From WJMT01 sp964624145 (GTDB lineage: Bacteria > Acidobacteriota > Aminicenantia > Aminicenantales > Aminicenantaceae): a DNA stretch of 64,000 bases. Made by a program: the position numbers and the translations under genes. Shown in pieces: positions 17,344 to 26,209 of the stretch. The stretch covers positions 55,904 through 119,903 of the forward strand of contig CAZUXT010000007.1 of assembly GCA_964624145.1 (NCBI GenBank), read 5' to 3'. Under the pieces are notes generated by a model. The model saw only the letters and a program-made list of their open reading frames with translations, made no database searches and was not told where the DNA came from. How positions within the stretch are numbered: position 1 is the stretch's first letter; the number at the start of each line of letters is the position of its first letter.

Positions 17344-19701
17344 ATGAACAAAAAGCTTGCATGGATTCTTGTTTATGTGATGGTGCTCACTTGTGTTCCT
17401 AACCTTATTGCCGAAATATATTATCCATGGAAAAAAATATTCATAGGTGCCCTGGATGCCTCAAATTGGGCGGGGCTTGTCTTTGTTCCGGAGATAAAAA
17501 ATGCTTTTGCATTCAGAATTCGTGTCATAAAAGAAGACAAAACCGCAGAAGGATTGGACCTTCACTATCTCATTTCAGAGGTAGGTCCCCAAGCTCCTGA
17601 TGGGTCCTATGCAAGAATAAAAATAGATCTGGGTCTTGCCTTAGGAAGAGAAGAAGAAACTCCCATTTTGAAAAAGCCTTCCAAAAAGTCCGAAACACTT
17701 ATACTGGAATGGTCCAGAAAGGATGAGAAAACGGTTATAGGAAAGATTTCTGTTCCAAAAGATGTGGAGATACAAATCGTCCATTATTTTCCATGGGATA
17801 CTGACGGAGAATACTCTCTTTTAGAGGATGGAGAAATAAGCGGATTGAGTTCTCCTCTAAAAAACTATCATTATCTCTTCTGGCCCCACACTCAAGGGGA
17901 ACAAATACGCTCACCAGAAAAAGAACTGATCTTATCCTTTCCATCAAAAAAGGGCAGAGAAATCTATTTTACTGCCGGAGTGGGAGAGAATGTTCAAAGC
18001 CTGAGAAGCCGTTTGCTGAGTTATAAAAACACAAAAACAATAGGTTCTATACTGGATGAGGAAGAAAAAAGATATGAGAAGAGAAGAATCAAAATAGAGG
18101 GACTTTACGAAGGAGTGTCAAGAGCCATTACAAACAATCTTTTCTGGATGACCCTTTATCAACCGGGGAAGAACAGATATTACATACCGGCGGGAAGAAG
18201 ATGGGTCTATCCAAAGCAGGATGGGACACAAGACAATTGGACCCTGTTTGAGTGGGATTCTTTTTTCAATGCGCTTCAAACCTCAATAGAAAGTGCAAAG
18301 CATTCAAAGGATATCTTAGAATCTGTCCTCCAGACCCAATACCCGAACGGCAATATCCCTAACTGGAGAAGTGAAACGGGAGGAACTCCTGATCGTTCAC
18401 AGCCTCCGGTCGGAGCCTATGTCGTGTATAAAATATTCCAAAAATTAGGAGATATGAACCTTCTCGAATCATCGTATTCGAATTTAAAAAAGTGGCACTC
18501 TTTCTGGAAAGATAAAAACAGCACGGGTATCCCACGGAGAGACGGGAATCAGGACGGCCTTTTAGAATGGGGTTCAGATACGGAGCTGGTTTCAAAAGAT
18601 CCTCCTTCATGGGAAAAAAATATGATGGGAAGAAAACGCGCTATGTGGGAATCAGGACAGGACGACCTTCCAAACTGGGACAACACGTCCTTCATGGAAC
18701 AAACAGGGACATTGAATATGAACTGTGTTGACCTAAACTGCCTTTATGCTCTTGATGCTTTTTGTTTGGCTCAGATAGCGAATGTTCTCAAAATAAACCG
18801 GGAATATAAATTTTATATGAATGAATACAGGGAAATGAAAACACTGATAAACCAGAAGCTCTGGAATGAAAGCGAGGGATTTTATTTTGACAGATACTGG
18901 AACGGGTCTTTTTCTGAACAAAAAGCCGCCTCTAACTTTTACCCGCTTATAGCCGGAATTCCTGATGATGATCAGGCAAGAAAGATGATAGCCCATTTAC
19001 TTGATGAGAAAGAATTCTGGGGAGAACATGTCATCCCGACTGTTTCAAGAAACAACCCGGCATTTGATGATCAACAGTACTGGAGAGGTGCTGTTTGGCC
19101 GCCTGCAAATTATTTAGTGTATCAGGGATTAAAAGCCTATGGATTTGATGCGATTGCCGCGGAATTTGCATGGAAAAGTTCATCTTTATTTATGCGCACA
19201 TGGGAAAACTACCAGATTTGCCCTGAAAATTTTGACTCAAGGTCCGGAGAGCCCGGTGGAAAGAGATTTCAAAGCTGGGGGCCTTTACTCGCACTCATAT
19301 CCCTTGAAGAGTATATTGATTTCACTCCATGGGAAGGATTCAGGTTCGGAATGCTGGATACTGAAGTGAAAGGGGAGCTTTCCAGGATATATATTCAAGG
19401 AAGACACTATGATTTACTTATTGCTCCTTCCAAGCTCGTGCTTGATGAAGAAGGAAAGAAAATCCTGATTTTGAGCGGACCTGCCATAATAAGACATTTT
19501 CTGTATTCTAAAAATATTATATCGTTTGAAACAAAGTCTCTTAAAAGCAGAAAAGTCATAGTGAATTTTTTAACCAGGGGAAAATACCAGCTGACCATAG
19601 ACGATCAGGCTGAAGAAATTTTCAAAGGAAAATCGGTCAAATTTAAAATCCCTGAAGGAGAACACTCTGTCCTTATCATGCTTTTAAACAGCCTGGATTA
19701 A
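17344..19701 (+). CDS. Secreted GH63/MGH1-like glycoside hydrolase
   Basis: A 785-residue glycosidase with an N-terminal signal peptide (residues 1-23) and a C-terminal (alpha/alpha)6-barrel of the GH63/mannosylglycerate-hydrolase type. Barrel markers are WTLFEWDSFFNALQTSIES, GNIPNWRSETGGTPDRSQPP, DGLLEWGSDTE, QYWRGAVWPPANYLVYQGL and SGEPGGKRFQSWGPLLAL. The conserved acidic residues in DSFF and WGSD and in the late ENFDS segment are likely catalytic or substrate contacts. The first 230 residues form a beta-rich domain. Enzymes of this group act on alpha-glucosides or mannosyl/glucosyl-glycerate; the exact substrate cannot be read. Its stop codon overlaps the convergent transporter stop in a shared TTAA. 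Confidence 0.85.
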   Translation: MNKKLAWILVYVMVLTCVPNLIAEIYYPWKKIFIGALDASNWAGLVFVPEIKNAFAFRIRVIKEDKTAEGLDLHYLISEVGPQAPDGSYARIKIDLGLALGREEETPILKKPSKKSETLILEWSRKDEKTVIGKISVPKDVEIQIVHYFPWDTDGEYSLLEDGEISGLSSPLKNYHYLFWPHTQGEQIRSPEKELILSFPSKKGREIYFTAGVGENVQSLRSRLLSYKNTKTIGSILDEEEKRYEKRRIKIEGLYEGVSRAITNNLFWMTLYQPGKNRYYIPAGRRWVYPKQDGTQDNWTLFEWDSFFNALQTSIESAKHSKDILESVLQTQYPNGNIPNWRSETGGTPDRSQPPVGAYVVYKIFQKLGDMNLLESSYSNLKKWHSFWKDKNSTGIPRRDGNQDGLLEWGSDTELVSKDPPSWEKNMMGRKRAMWESGQDDLPNWDNTSFMEQTGTLNMNCVDLNCLYALDAFCLAQIANVLKINREYKFYMNEYREMKTLINQKLWNESEGFYFDRYWNGSFSEQKAASNFYPLIAGIPDDDQARKMIAHLLDEKEFWGEHVIPTVSRNNPAFDDQQYWRGAVWPPANYLVYQGLKAYGFDAIAAEFAWKSSSLFMRTWENYQICPENFDSRSGEPGGKRFQSWGPLLALISLEEYIDFTPWEGFRFGMLDTEVKGELSRIYIQGRHYDLLIAPSKLVLDEEGKKILILSGPAIIRHFLYSKNIISFETKSLKSRKVIVNFLTRGKYQLTIDDQAEEIFKGKSVKFKIPEGEHSVLIMLLNSLD

Positions 19702-20867
19702 TCTCTGGTTGAGGACCCATCACTGAGAGAATTCTTTAAATAATAGATCAATACCACCACTCCTATTATTGCGAGCAAAAGAAAAGGCGCATTGATCCCA
19801 AAGAGGTCAGAAAAAAAACCTGATATAAGGCTTGTGACAGCGCCTCCGATCATTTGTATGTTGGCAAATAGGCTGAAAGCGATATCCTGGTCGTGGTGTT
19901 CTGCTGACAATCCAGTAAATGATTGGAGTGCCGGGTAGATCAAAAACAGAAAAGAGCCGGACAAAAGAAGACTTAAAAGAGCCATTTCCTTAACAGGACT
20001 GAGCCAGAGAATAAAAGAAAAAAAGGTTGTTCCAGCCATGCAGATAAAACAAAGACGCCCGCGGCCTAATTTTCTGGACAAAATCCCGAAAAGATACGGC
20101 ATCAAGGTGCCGAATGCAATCCACAAGGCCATGGATATTCCGATTTTTCCCAGGGGTACATTAAATTTATGATGCAGAAGTGAAGGGGCATAATAAACCG
20201 TTGTAGCCCAGCAGCTCCCTCCGAAAAAAATGCCCAAAACATACTTTTTCATGCGGGCCAGAGACTTTAACCAAAGGGATAAATCGGGTCTTCTGTATGT
20301 GGCTTGGAGGCCTGAAATCTTTTTTACTGAAAGAAAGCTGACCATACCCAGTAAAAATCCTGCTCCAGCCCAAATGTAAAGCGGGAATCTCCAGTTCCAG
20401 GTTTGGGCAAGATATCCTACGGAAATAAAGGCTACAAACACACCAAAATTTCCCGATCCGCTTTGGATACCCATAGCTGAATCAAGAGCGCTTTCCGGAT
20501 GGGCTCGGGATATTGTTGCAACTCCCAGGGGATGATAAAAACTCATAAAGACTCTCATAGAAACATAAAATACCAGAAGAAGGAGAAATGATTGGGAAAA
20601 GGTCAATAAAAATATAAAAAGGGAAATGCCACATATACTGATGACAAGCATGGACTTATAAGATAAATTTGTGGAGTAATTAACGATGAGAATTTGAAAA
20701 ACAAACGTGACAAAAAGTCCCAGGTAAGAGAGTATCCCTATTTGTGAGTAATTTGTGATAATAAATTCTTTGCTGTAGAGAAGGGGAAAAAGCATGGGGA
20801 TGGCTACGGATGATGCGTCATTTATGAAATGAAAAAGAGAGGCAGAAAAAAGGACTTTGTTTCTCAT
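19698..20867 (-). CDS. Major facilitator superfamily transporter
   Basis: A 389-residue polytopic protein with about twelve hydrophobic segments and a central basic cytoplasmic loop after about residue 190 (LKSLARMKKYVLG). The first helix has the FHFINDASSVAIPMLFPLLY pattern seen in the FSR/fosmidomycin-resistance-like and other drug-sugar MFS groups (H-x-x-N-D). The short basic loop LSRKLGRGR between later helices matches the conserved G-R-x-G-R/K loop. The substrate is unknown. It is convergent with the glycosidase and divergent from the Tat asparaginase, which makes uptake of a sugar or amino-acid product possible but unproven. Confidence 0.85.
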   Translation of the reverse strand: MRNKVLFSASLFHFINDASSVAIPMLFPLLYSKEFIITNYSQIGILSYLGLFVTFVFQILIVNYSTNLSYKSMLVISICGISLFIFLLTFSQSFLLLLVFYVSMRVFMSFYHPLGVATISRAHPESALDSAMGIQSGSGNFGVFVAFISVGYLAQTWNWRFPLYIWAGAGFLLGMVSFLSVKKISGLQATYRRPDLSLWLKSLARMKKYVLGIFFGGSCWATTVYYAPSLLHHKFNVPLGKIGISMALWIAFGTLMPYLFGILSRKLGRGRLCFICMAGTTFFSFILWLSPVKEMALLSLLLSGSFLFLIYPALQSFTGLSAEHHDQDIAFSLFANIQMIGGAVTSLISGFFSDLFGINAPFLLLAIIGVVVLIYYLKNSLSDGSSTRD

Positions 20868-20971
20868 AGTCTGAAAAAAAGTCTTATACTAAACTATGAT
20901 TGACCTGTCAAACCAACATTGAAAATATACAGGAAATAAAGTAATTTGAAAATGGAAAGGAGATAGAGAAT

Positions 20972-22054
20972 ATGACTCAAAGTATATCTCGAAGAAAATT
21001 CATTAAAACAGGAATAAGTCTTAGTGCGGCTTCATTCATTACAGGTCCAAAAAAAATCATCCCTCAAGAAAAAATACAGCATAGGCCACTTGTCATATCC
21101 AGCGCAAACGGATTAAGAGCTACTGATAAAGCCATGAAAATGATTTCTGAGGGGAGCGATCCCCTTGATGCCGTGATAGCCGGAGTGAACATTGTTGAAA
21201 ACGATCCAGAGGATATGTCGGTCGGGTACGGAGGGCTTCCTAATGAAGACGGAGTGGTTGAACTGGATTCATCGGTCATGCACGGACCCACTCATAATGC
21301 TGGAGCGGTGGCCGGTCTGAGAAATATAAAGAACCCGTCAAAGGTCGCCAAACTGGTTATGGAAAGGACTGCCCATGCCCTTATTGTAGGGGAAGGAGCG
21401 CTTCGATTTGCCAAAAGTCATGGTTTTAAACAGGAAAATCTTCTCACTGATAAGGCGAGAGAAATATGGTTGAAAAGAAAAGAGATGCTTTCGGATTCGG
21501 ATTTCTGGTTGCCGTCCGTATCTGAAAAAGCGGATGCTGGCCTGAGCGCAGCTCTGGATTCCTATGGAACCATAAACTGCTGTGCCTTAGATGCAAAAGG
21601 AGATCTGGCCGGAGTCACGACCACAAGCGGTTTTTTCTTTAAAATACCCGGAAGAGTGGGTGACTCACCGATCATTGGCGCCGGCTTGTATGTTGATAAT
21701 GACATAGGTGCTGCCGGATCCACGGGTCTTGGGGAAGCGAACATCCTCACATGCGCAAGCAATGCGGTCGTTGAATTCATGCGTCACGGTCATTCTCCTG
21801 AGGAAGCATGTATAAAAACCCTTGTCAGGATATCTGAAAAAGCAAAGTTATGGCCGAGATATATTGACGAGAACGGACATCCGTCCTTTGGTTTGAATTT
21901 TTATGCTATCAATAAAAAGGGTGAGTACGGAGCCGCTTCCCTATGGAAAGGAAGTCGATTTGCTGTTAACAATGGCAAAGAAAACAGACTTAAAGAATGC
22001 GCTTTCCTTTATAAAAAAGAGAGGCCTGTTAGTGCCTTCTCCAATGGCCTTTGA
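20972..22054 (+). CDS. Tat-exported N4-(beta-N-acetylglucosaminyl)-L-asparaginase
   Basis: Ntn hydrolase of the glycosylasparaginase/isoaspartyl-peptidase family, which cleaves the GlcNAc-Asn bond or beta-aspartyl peptides. The N-terminus has a twin-arginine signal (SRRKFIKTG, 5-13) with a hydrophobic core. Maturation is by self-cleavage before the threonine in YGTINCCALDAKGDLAGVTTTSG (cited in parts: YGTINCCALD and AGVTTTSG). VGYGGLPNEDGVVELD and HGPTHNAGAVAGL in the alpha chain, and GAAGSTGLGEANILTCASN in the beta chain, are the expected substrate-site segments. At 360 residues it is complete. The start follows GGAAAGGAG. It suggests degradation of glycopeptides outside the cytoplasm, in keeping with the secreted glycosidase nearby. 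Confidence 0.93.
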   Translation: MTQSISRRKFIKTGISLSAASFITGPKKIIPQEKIQHRPLVISSANGLRATDKAMKMISEGSDPLDAVIAGVNIVENDPEDMSVGYGGLPNEDGVVELDSSVMHGPTHNAGAVAGLRNIKNPSKVAKLVMERTAHALIVGEGALRFAKSHGFKQENLLTDKAREIWLKRKEMLSDSDFWLPSVSEKADAGLSAALDSYGTINCCALDAKGDLAGVTTTSGFFFKIPGRVGDSPIIGAGLYVDNDIGAAGSTGLGEANILTCASNAVVEFMRHGHSPEEACIKTLVRISEKAKLWPRYIDENGHPSFGLNFYAINKKGEYGAASLWKGSRFAVNNGKENRLKECAFLYKKERPVSAFSNGL

Positions 22055-22322
22055 TGTAGATCCAGCGGCCTCTCCGTTTGACCCAGTGTCCGGTGACCCA
22101 TTTTTTTCCAGCAGGATTTTTGGCCCAATGTCCGGATATCCATATGTATCTTGAACCGTTCCATTTCCAATGTCCGAATATCCATACAAAATGGGGACCT
22201 GGTTTCAAAGGCTTTATTTCTTTTTTTGGATTTGGGGGAGCTGTACTTGGGGAAGAAACCATACAGCCTCCAACAATAAGCAGCATAAAAGCAAGTATGA
22301 GTAAACCGGCTGATATCCTCAT
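22029..22322 (-). CDS. Small tryptophan-rich repeat lipoprotein (YXWGXW-like)
   Basis: A 97-residue protein that the long gap-spanning open frame hides: the ATG at 22322 follows a near-perfect Shine-Dalgarno AAAGGAGGT. It starts with a lipoprotein signal (LLIVGGC, Cys 20), a short proline/lysine linker, and then four tandem repeats of roughly twelve residues ending in GHW (IFGHWKWNG, ISGHWAKNP, VTGHWVKRR, IKGHWRRH). This pattern matches the YXWGXW/BcpO-like repeat proteins of unknown function. It begins 11 bases after the true end of rlpA, so the two envelope proteins are co-transcribed. The last 26 bases overlap the convergent asparaginase gene. Confidence 0.85.
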   Translation of the reverse strand: MRISAGLLILAFMLLIVGGCMVSSPSTAPPNPKKEIKPLKPGPHFVWIFGHWKWNGSRYIWISGHWAKNPAGKKWVTGHWVKRRGRWIYIKGHWRRH

Positions 22323-22332
22323 AGGACCTCCT

Positions 22333-23129
22333 TTAAACATTATATTCCACAATAAACACATCGAATTCCTGTTTCTGTAAACTCTTAGCTGTTTTGAGAG
22401 NNNNNNNNNNNNNNNNNNNNNNNNNNNNNNNNNNNNNNNNNNNNNNNNNNNNNNNNNNNNNNNNNNNNNNNNNNNNNNNNNNNNNNNNNNNNNNNNNNNN
22501 TCCACAATAAACACATCGAATTCCTGTTTCTGTAAACTCTTAGCTGTTTTGAGAGCGTCGCTTCTGGAATCAAAATACAATCTGACTCTGTAATACACTC
22601 TGTTTGGTGTTTTGAATTGTGATATATAGACATTATTGTATTTTTTGTCCAATCTTGACTTCAAGGCCTCTGCATTCTCTTTAACCACAAACGCTCCTAC
22701 CTGGACCGCAAACCTCTGCCCATCCGCATCAACGGAAATATCAGAGAGAATCTCAATGCGGGCAGGCACAACACCTGTGCCGACCATACCCAGAACCTTT
22801 GCCGCAGCATAAGAAAGGTCGATCACTCTTCCCCTAATGAAAGGACCTCTGTCGTTTATCCTTACTTTCACAGACCTGCCGTTGTCAAGATTTGTGACCA
22901 TAACATAGGTTCCGAAAGGAAGGCTCTTGTGAGCAGCGGTCATATCATACATATCAAAAATTTCATGATTGGAAGTGGTCCTCCCGTGAAACTTGGGTCC
23001 GTACCAGGAAGCTTGGCCTGTTATGACAGTAGGAGTGGTTTCGTACTGATTCCGGCTGCAGGAAGAAAAGAGAATCATTAACGCAGCAAAAAGCATAAAA
23101 ACAAACTGAGTCTTCCCTCTATGGTTCAT
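22333..23129 (-). CDS. rlpA: RlpA-like septal lipoprotein (split by assembly gap)
   Basis: Septal-ring peptidoglycan lytic transglycosylase-type lipoprotein. From the ATG at 23129 it has a lipobox (MILFSSC), a double-psi beta-barrel domain (ASWYGPKFHGRTTSN, then VRINDRGPFIRGRVIDLS with the R-V-N-D-R-G-P-F hallmark) and a C-terminal SPOR domain (FAVQVGAFVVKENAEALKS), which binds denuded glycan strands. The coding sequence runs into the 100-N gap at 22401-22500, but the 55 bases on each side are identical. Removing 22401-22555 restores an open frame of 213 residues ending FIVEYNV. A TTG at 23168 would give a 13-residue longer start. RlpA pairs with the small lipoprotein gene downstream. Confidence 0.9.
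22401..22500. other. Scaffold gap (100 N) flanked by identical 55-bp ends
   Basis: Exactly 100 N characters. The 55 bases before the gap (22346-22400) and after it (22501-22555) are identical, as expected when two contigs that share a k-mer overlap are scaffolded without being merged. Collapsing the duplicate gives continuous rlpA coding sequence, so the gap is almost certainly an assembly artefact and no sequence is missing. Confidence 0.92.
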
Positions 23130-23200
23130 GGCTATAAATAGTTTTGCAAAATAATCTGAGCGAATCAATCACCTTTTGAGATGAAATTTAATTTAAATGG

Positions 23201-23932
23201 TTATAAATGATTGATCAAATTTTCTTTGAGGATGAGAAAGGCATCCTCCGGATCTGAAGAGAAATGAAAAAGGTCCAGGTCTTTTCTTGAGATAGTCTTG
23301 TATTTGACCAGAGCCTCGAAATCAATGATCTCTCTCCAGTATTCTTCTCCATAAAGCATTATGTAAATGTTATCTTTACATACTTTCTCAGTCTGCACCA
23401 GAGTCAAAATTTCAAATATTTCATCAAGTGTTCCAAAACCACCTGGAAAAGCAATGATCGCCCTGGCTTTGTAAGCAAGCCAGAATTTACGCATAAAAAA
23501 ATAGTGAAACTCAAAGGCGAGTTCGGGGGAAATATAATGGTTTGGATGCTGTTCTTCGGGCAGAGATATGTTCATGCCAATCGATTTTCCGCCGGCCCTG
23601 AATGCGCCTTTATTAGCCGCTTCCATAAATCCGCCTCCGCCTCCGGTACAGATAACAAAGTTTTTACCGTTTTTCTTTAAGTCAATGGCCCATTTGGCAA
23701 GCTTAAAAGCCAGTTCTTCAGCTTCCTTGTAATAGGGAACGAGTTTAGAATCACTGTTCTTCGGACTTATTCTTGCTGATCCAAAGAAAAGAACTGTGTT
23801 GTTGATCTTAAAATCCCTGAGCCTTTTTAAAGGTTCCAGGTACTCACTTAAGAGCCTTATGACTCTTGCATCTCTGGAGTTTAAAAATTCCAGATTTTTG
23901 TATGCTTTTATTGGAAGTTTGTATTTGTTCAT
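23201..23932 (-). CDS. LOG-family nucleotide phosphoribohydrolase (TIGR00730-like)
   Basis: Rossmann-like protein of the lysine-decarboxylase-like/LOG family. The hallmark PGGFGTLDEIFE (PGGxGTxxE) is present with the preceding FMRKFWLAYKARAII and the N-terminal glycine-rich stretch CTGGGGGFMEAANKGA. Family members release nucleobases from nucleoside 5'-monophosphates; bacterial paralogues include pyrimidine/purine nucleosidases such as PpnN. The 243-residue length matches. The old 'lysine decarboxylase' label is not supported for this motif. It has no operon partner in the window; rlpA is upstream-adjacent on the same strand in the reverse direction. Confidence 0.88.
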   Translation of the reverse strand: MNKYKLPIKAYKNLEFLNSRDARVIRLLSEYLEPLKRLRDFKINNTVLFFGSARISPKNSDSKLVPYYKEAEELAFKLAKWAIDLKKNGKNFVICTGGGGGFMEAANKGAFRAGGKSIGMNISLPEEQHPNHYISPELAFEFHYFFMRKFWLAYKARAIIAFPGGFGTLDEIFEILTLVQTEKVCKDNIYIMLYGEEYWREIIDFEALVKYKTISRKDLDLFHFSSDPEDAFLILKENLINHL

Positions 23933-24040
23933 TATGTTTTTATTCTACATAAAAATTGACTATTAATAAACCTGAGTTATTCAATTGATATCTTAATAAA
24001 ACTGTGATATTTTTTTTACACAAGTACACATTAAAAGAAA

Positions 24041-24778
24041 ATGAACGATAAAAGAAGAGAGCTTAAAAATTTGCCGTATCCGGGAAGAATCATCATAATT
24101 GGGAAGGATTGTTCGGATCGCCATGTCATTATTCTGTATGCTGTGACAGGCCGCTCTTCCTCAAGCCAGGCAAGGAAGATAGAGTATTCCAAGGGAAAGA
24201 TATTTATAAAGCCTACGGATGAGGAAGAGCTTCGAAAAGGGGACAGAGACCTTCTCATATATCCTGCCATTCAAATCAGCACAGGGATAGCGGTCGGCAA
24301 TGGAAAACAAACCAATGACATTCATAAGAACATAAATATCTCATACAATCCCGTTCATATTTTATCAGAATCTTTAGAATCCTGGGATTATGAGCCTGAT
24401 GCACCCAGCTTTACGCCTAGAATAAGCGGGTGTGTGCTCAATGGCAAGAAAGCAGCGCTGTGCATCATAAAAAGGGCTGAAAACAATTGTTCGATAAAAA
24501 ATTTTTTTGAGTTTCCTTTAATTCCGGGAAAAGGGAGATATATTTCAACTTATGAAGGCAAAAGAACAGACCCGCTGCCGTCTTTTAAGGGTGAACCCGT
24601 GTCTATAGAACTTCCCTTCAATAATGCTGATAAAACAGCCCAGTCTGTCTATCACTCCTTAAGGCCGGGCCCGAATCAAGCTGACTTCAGAGTAGCTCTG
24701 GCATGTGTTTTTTGCAAGCAATCACAATTTGAGAAAAGCCATGTCGCTATCATAAACAGGCAAGAAAGGAGTGGATAA
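24041..24778 (+). CDS. PurO-like IMP cyclohydrolase
   Basis: A 245-residue protein with the archaeal-type IMP cyclohydrolase (PurO, IMP_cyclohyd) pattern: N-terminal YPGRIIIIGKD, YAVTGRSSSSQARKI, then TGIAVGNGKQTNDI and PLRPGPNQADFR-like YHSLRPGPNQADFRVAL near the C-terminus. PurO has an Ntn-hydrolase-like fold unrelated to the cyclohydrolase domain of bacterial PurH and closes the ring of FAICAR to make IMP. The gene is followed after three bases by a stand-alone AICAR formyltransferase, which is strong contextual support. The start has only a weak AAAAGAAA ribosome binding site. Confidence 0.85.
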   Translation: MNDKRRELKNLPYPGRIIIIGKDCSDRHVIILYAVTGRSSSSQARKIEYSKGKIFIKPTDEEELRKGDRDLLIYPAIQISTGIAVGNGKQTNDIHKNINISYNPVHILSESLESWDYEPDAPSFTPRISGCVLNGKKAALCIIKRAENNCSIKNFFEFPLIPGKGRYISTYEGKRTDPLPSFKGEPVSIELPFNNADKTAQSVYHSLRPGPNQADFRVALACVFCKQSQFEKSHVAIINRQERSG

Positions 24779-24781
24779 GAG

Positions 24782-25861
24782 ATGGGAAAATTTGATAAAC
24801 AAACCAGGGAGCAGTACAGAACAAAGGTGGAAGAGGAGTTTCCTGATAAAATTAAAATGGGGGAAACCCTTTTCATTAAAAAAGAGTCTATGAGGTATGG
24901 AGAAAATCCGGGATATCCGGCTGCTTTTTATCAGGAAAAGAGAGCGTCAGGTCCCAATATGTCCACGCTGGAGATACTTAAAGAAGGCACAAAAGGCCTG
25001 AGTTACATTAATGTGGGTGATATGGATCTAGGTCAGAGGCTGGTCAAAAAACTGTCATCCATATATAAGGACAAAAAAATATGTGCGCTCATCAAACATG
25101 AGATGCCGAGTGGAGTGGCTTTGGGAGAAGAACCGGAAGAAGTGTATACAAAAGCATGGCAATGCGACCCTTTATCCAATTTCGGAAGTGTGGATGTTTT
25201 CAGTTACACGGTAACTGAAAAATTAGCTGAAGTCATTATTGAAAAAGGGAGGGTCATTGAAGTCGTATACGCCCCTGATTTCACTGAAAAAGCACTGGAA
25301 GTCCTCTCAACCAGGAAACCTCTAAGGATTGTTAAAATGGGCGCTTCATTATATGAACCCAGTGTAGACAATAATACTGAATTCAAGCGGGTGGCAGGCG
25401 GCCTTCTTGTTCAAAAGAGATTTGACTCAAGGATTGTATCCGGGGATCAATTGGAAGTGGTCTCTAAAAGAAAAGCGACCGCAGATGAGATAGAGGCAGC
25501 TGTTCTTAACTGGAATGTAGCCTGCTTCACAAGATCAAATGCTGTTGTTATAGGGAGAAAAGATAAAGTTCATGGAATCGGGTCAGGACAGAGAAGCAGG
25601 ATTGATGCGGCAGAAGATGCTATCAGACTTTCAAAAAGAGGTTATGGTTCGGATCAGTGTGTTCTTGCATCCGATGCTTTCATGCCTTTTCCTGATGTCG
25701 TGGAACTTGCAGCGAAAAGCGGTATAACAGCCATTGTTTTTCCCCTTGGATCCATAAACGATAAACTTGTCATTGAGAAGGCGGATGAACTCGGTTTATC
25801 AATGATCGCCACAAAAAATCCTGACCAGGCGGACAGCGAAAGATGCTTTCTGCACCGATAG
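24782..25861 (+). CDS. Stand-alone AICAR formyltransferase (PurH C-terminal type)
   Basis: Transfers the formyl group of 10-formyltetrahydrofolate to AICAR in de novo purine synthesis. The 359 residues correspond to the AICARFT half of PurH. RYGENPGYPAAFYQ, the catalytic Lys-His in ALIKHEMPSGVALG, VHGIGSGQRSRIDAA and ASDAFMPFPDVVELAAKSG are all recognisable. No MGS-like cyclohydrolase domain is attached; that activity is supplied by the PurO-like gene just upstream. A good ribosome binding site (AAAGGAG) precedes the ATG. The protein ends RCFLHR, matching the usual R-x-F-x-H C-terminus, so it is complete. Confidence 0.92.
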   Translation: MGKFDKQTREQYRTKVEEEFPDKIKMGETLFIKKESMRYGENPGYPAAFYQEKRASGPNMSTLEILKEGTKGLSYINVGDMDLGQRLVKKLSSIYKDKKICALIKHEMPSGVALGEEPEEVYTKAWQCDPLSNFGSVDVFSYTVTEKLAEVIIEKGRVIEVVYAPDFTEKALEVLSTRKPLRIVKMGASLYEPSVDNNTEFKRVAGGLLVQKRFDSRIVSGDQLEVVSKRKATADEIEAAVLNWNVACFTRSNAVVIGRKDKVHGIGSGQRSRIDAAEDAIRLSKRGYGSDQCVLASDAFMPFPDVVELAAKSGITAIVFPLGSINDKLVIEKADELGLSMIATKNPDQADSERCFLHR

Positions 25862-26122
25862 CATCTATCCTGACTATTCATAAAATCAGCCTACATGTTC
25901 CTTACCATCTCATGATATACTGTCTTTTAATGTCATTATGTCAACAAACAAAGTATATCTCTTTATTTCTGTTTTGTATTTAAATTTAATGCAGGCTGAT
26001 TTTACCTTACAGGCGAGCCGATCTCACAGCATCTGCATTGTTGCAGGGCATTCGCGGTGAAGGACCACAGCTTCATACCCTGCGCCTCGCATCTGCAGCA
26101 ACCTCGGCTCGTGAATATACCA

Positions 26123-26209
26123 TGATCAAATTCATACATCCGAAGGCTAAATCTTCAATGTCGCTTCAGCCATACTTGAATTTCATAAAGATTTCAGAAC
26201 TTTGGATCA
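26123..26209. repeat. Nested insertion within structured repeat copy 2
   Basis: An 87-base segment flanked by 11-base direct repeats TGAATATACCA (26112-26122 and 26210-26220). Its ends form an imperfect inverted repeat (TGATCAAA at the left, TTTGGATCA at the right). It is absent from copy 1. Its core (26137-26172) is identical to 63842-63877 near the right edge. Confidence 0.55.
26137..26193 (+). repeat. Dispersed repeat B, copy 1
   Basis: A 36-base core (26137-26172) is identical to 63842-63877, and the next ~20 bases match with mainly transition differences. The segment lies in the nested insertion of the structured repeat. Confidence 0.65.

Noticed and set aside
22029..23168. One continuous frame with 34 X residues as a single RlpA fusion protein
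   Set aside because: The gap is an unmerged overlap. After collapsing it, rlpA ends at a TAA and a second gene with its own strong ribosome binding site begins.
23970..23983. ACCTGAGTTATTCA as a further terminal repeat of the structured element
   Set aside because: It resembles the terminal inverted repeat, but no inverted partner, stem or GC-rich domain follows within 300 bases.
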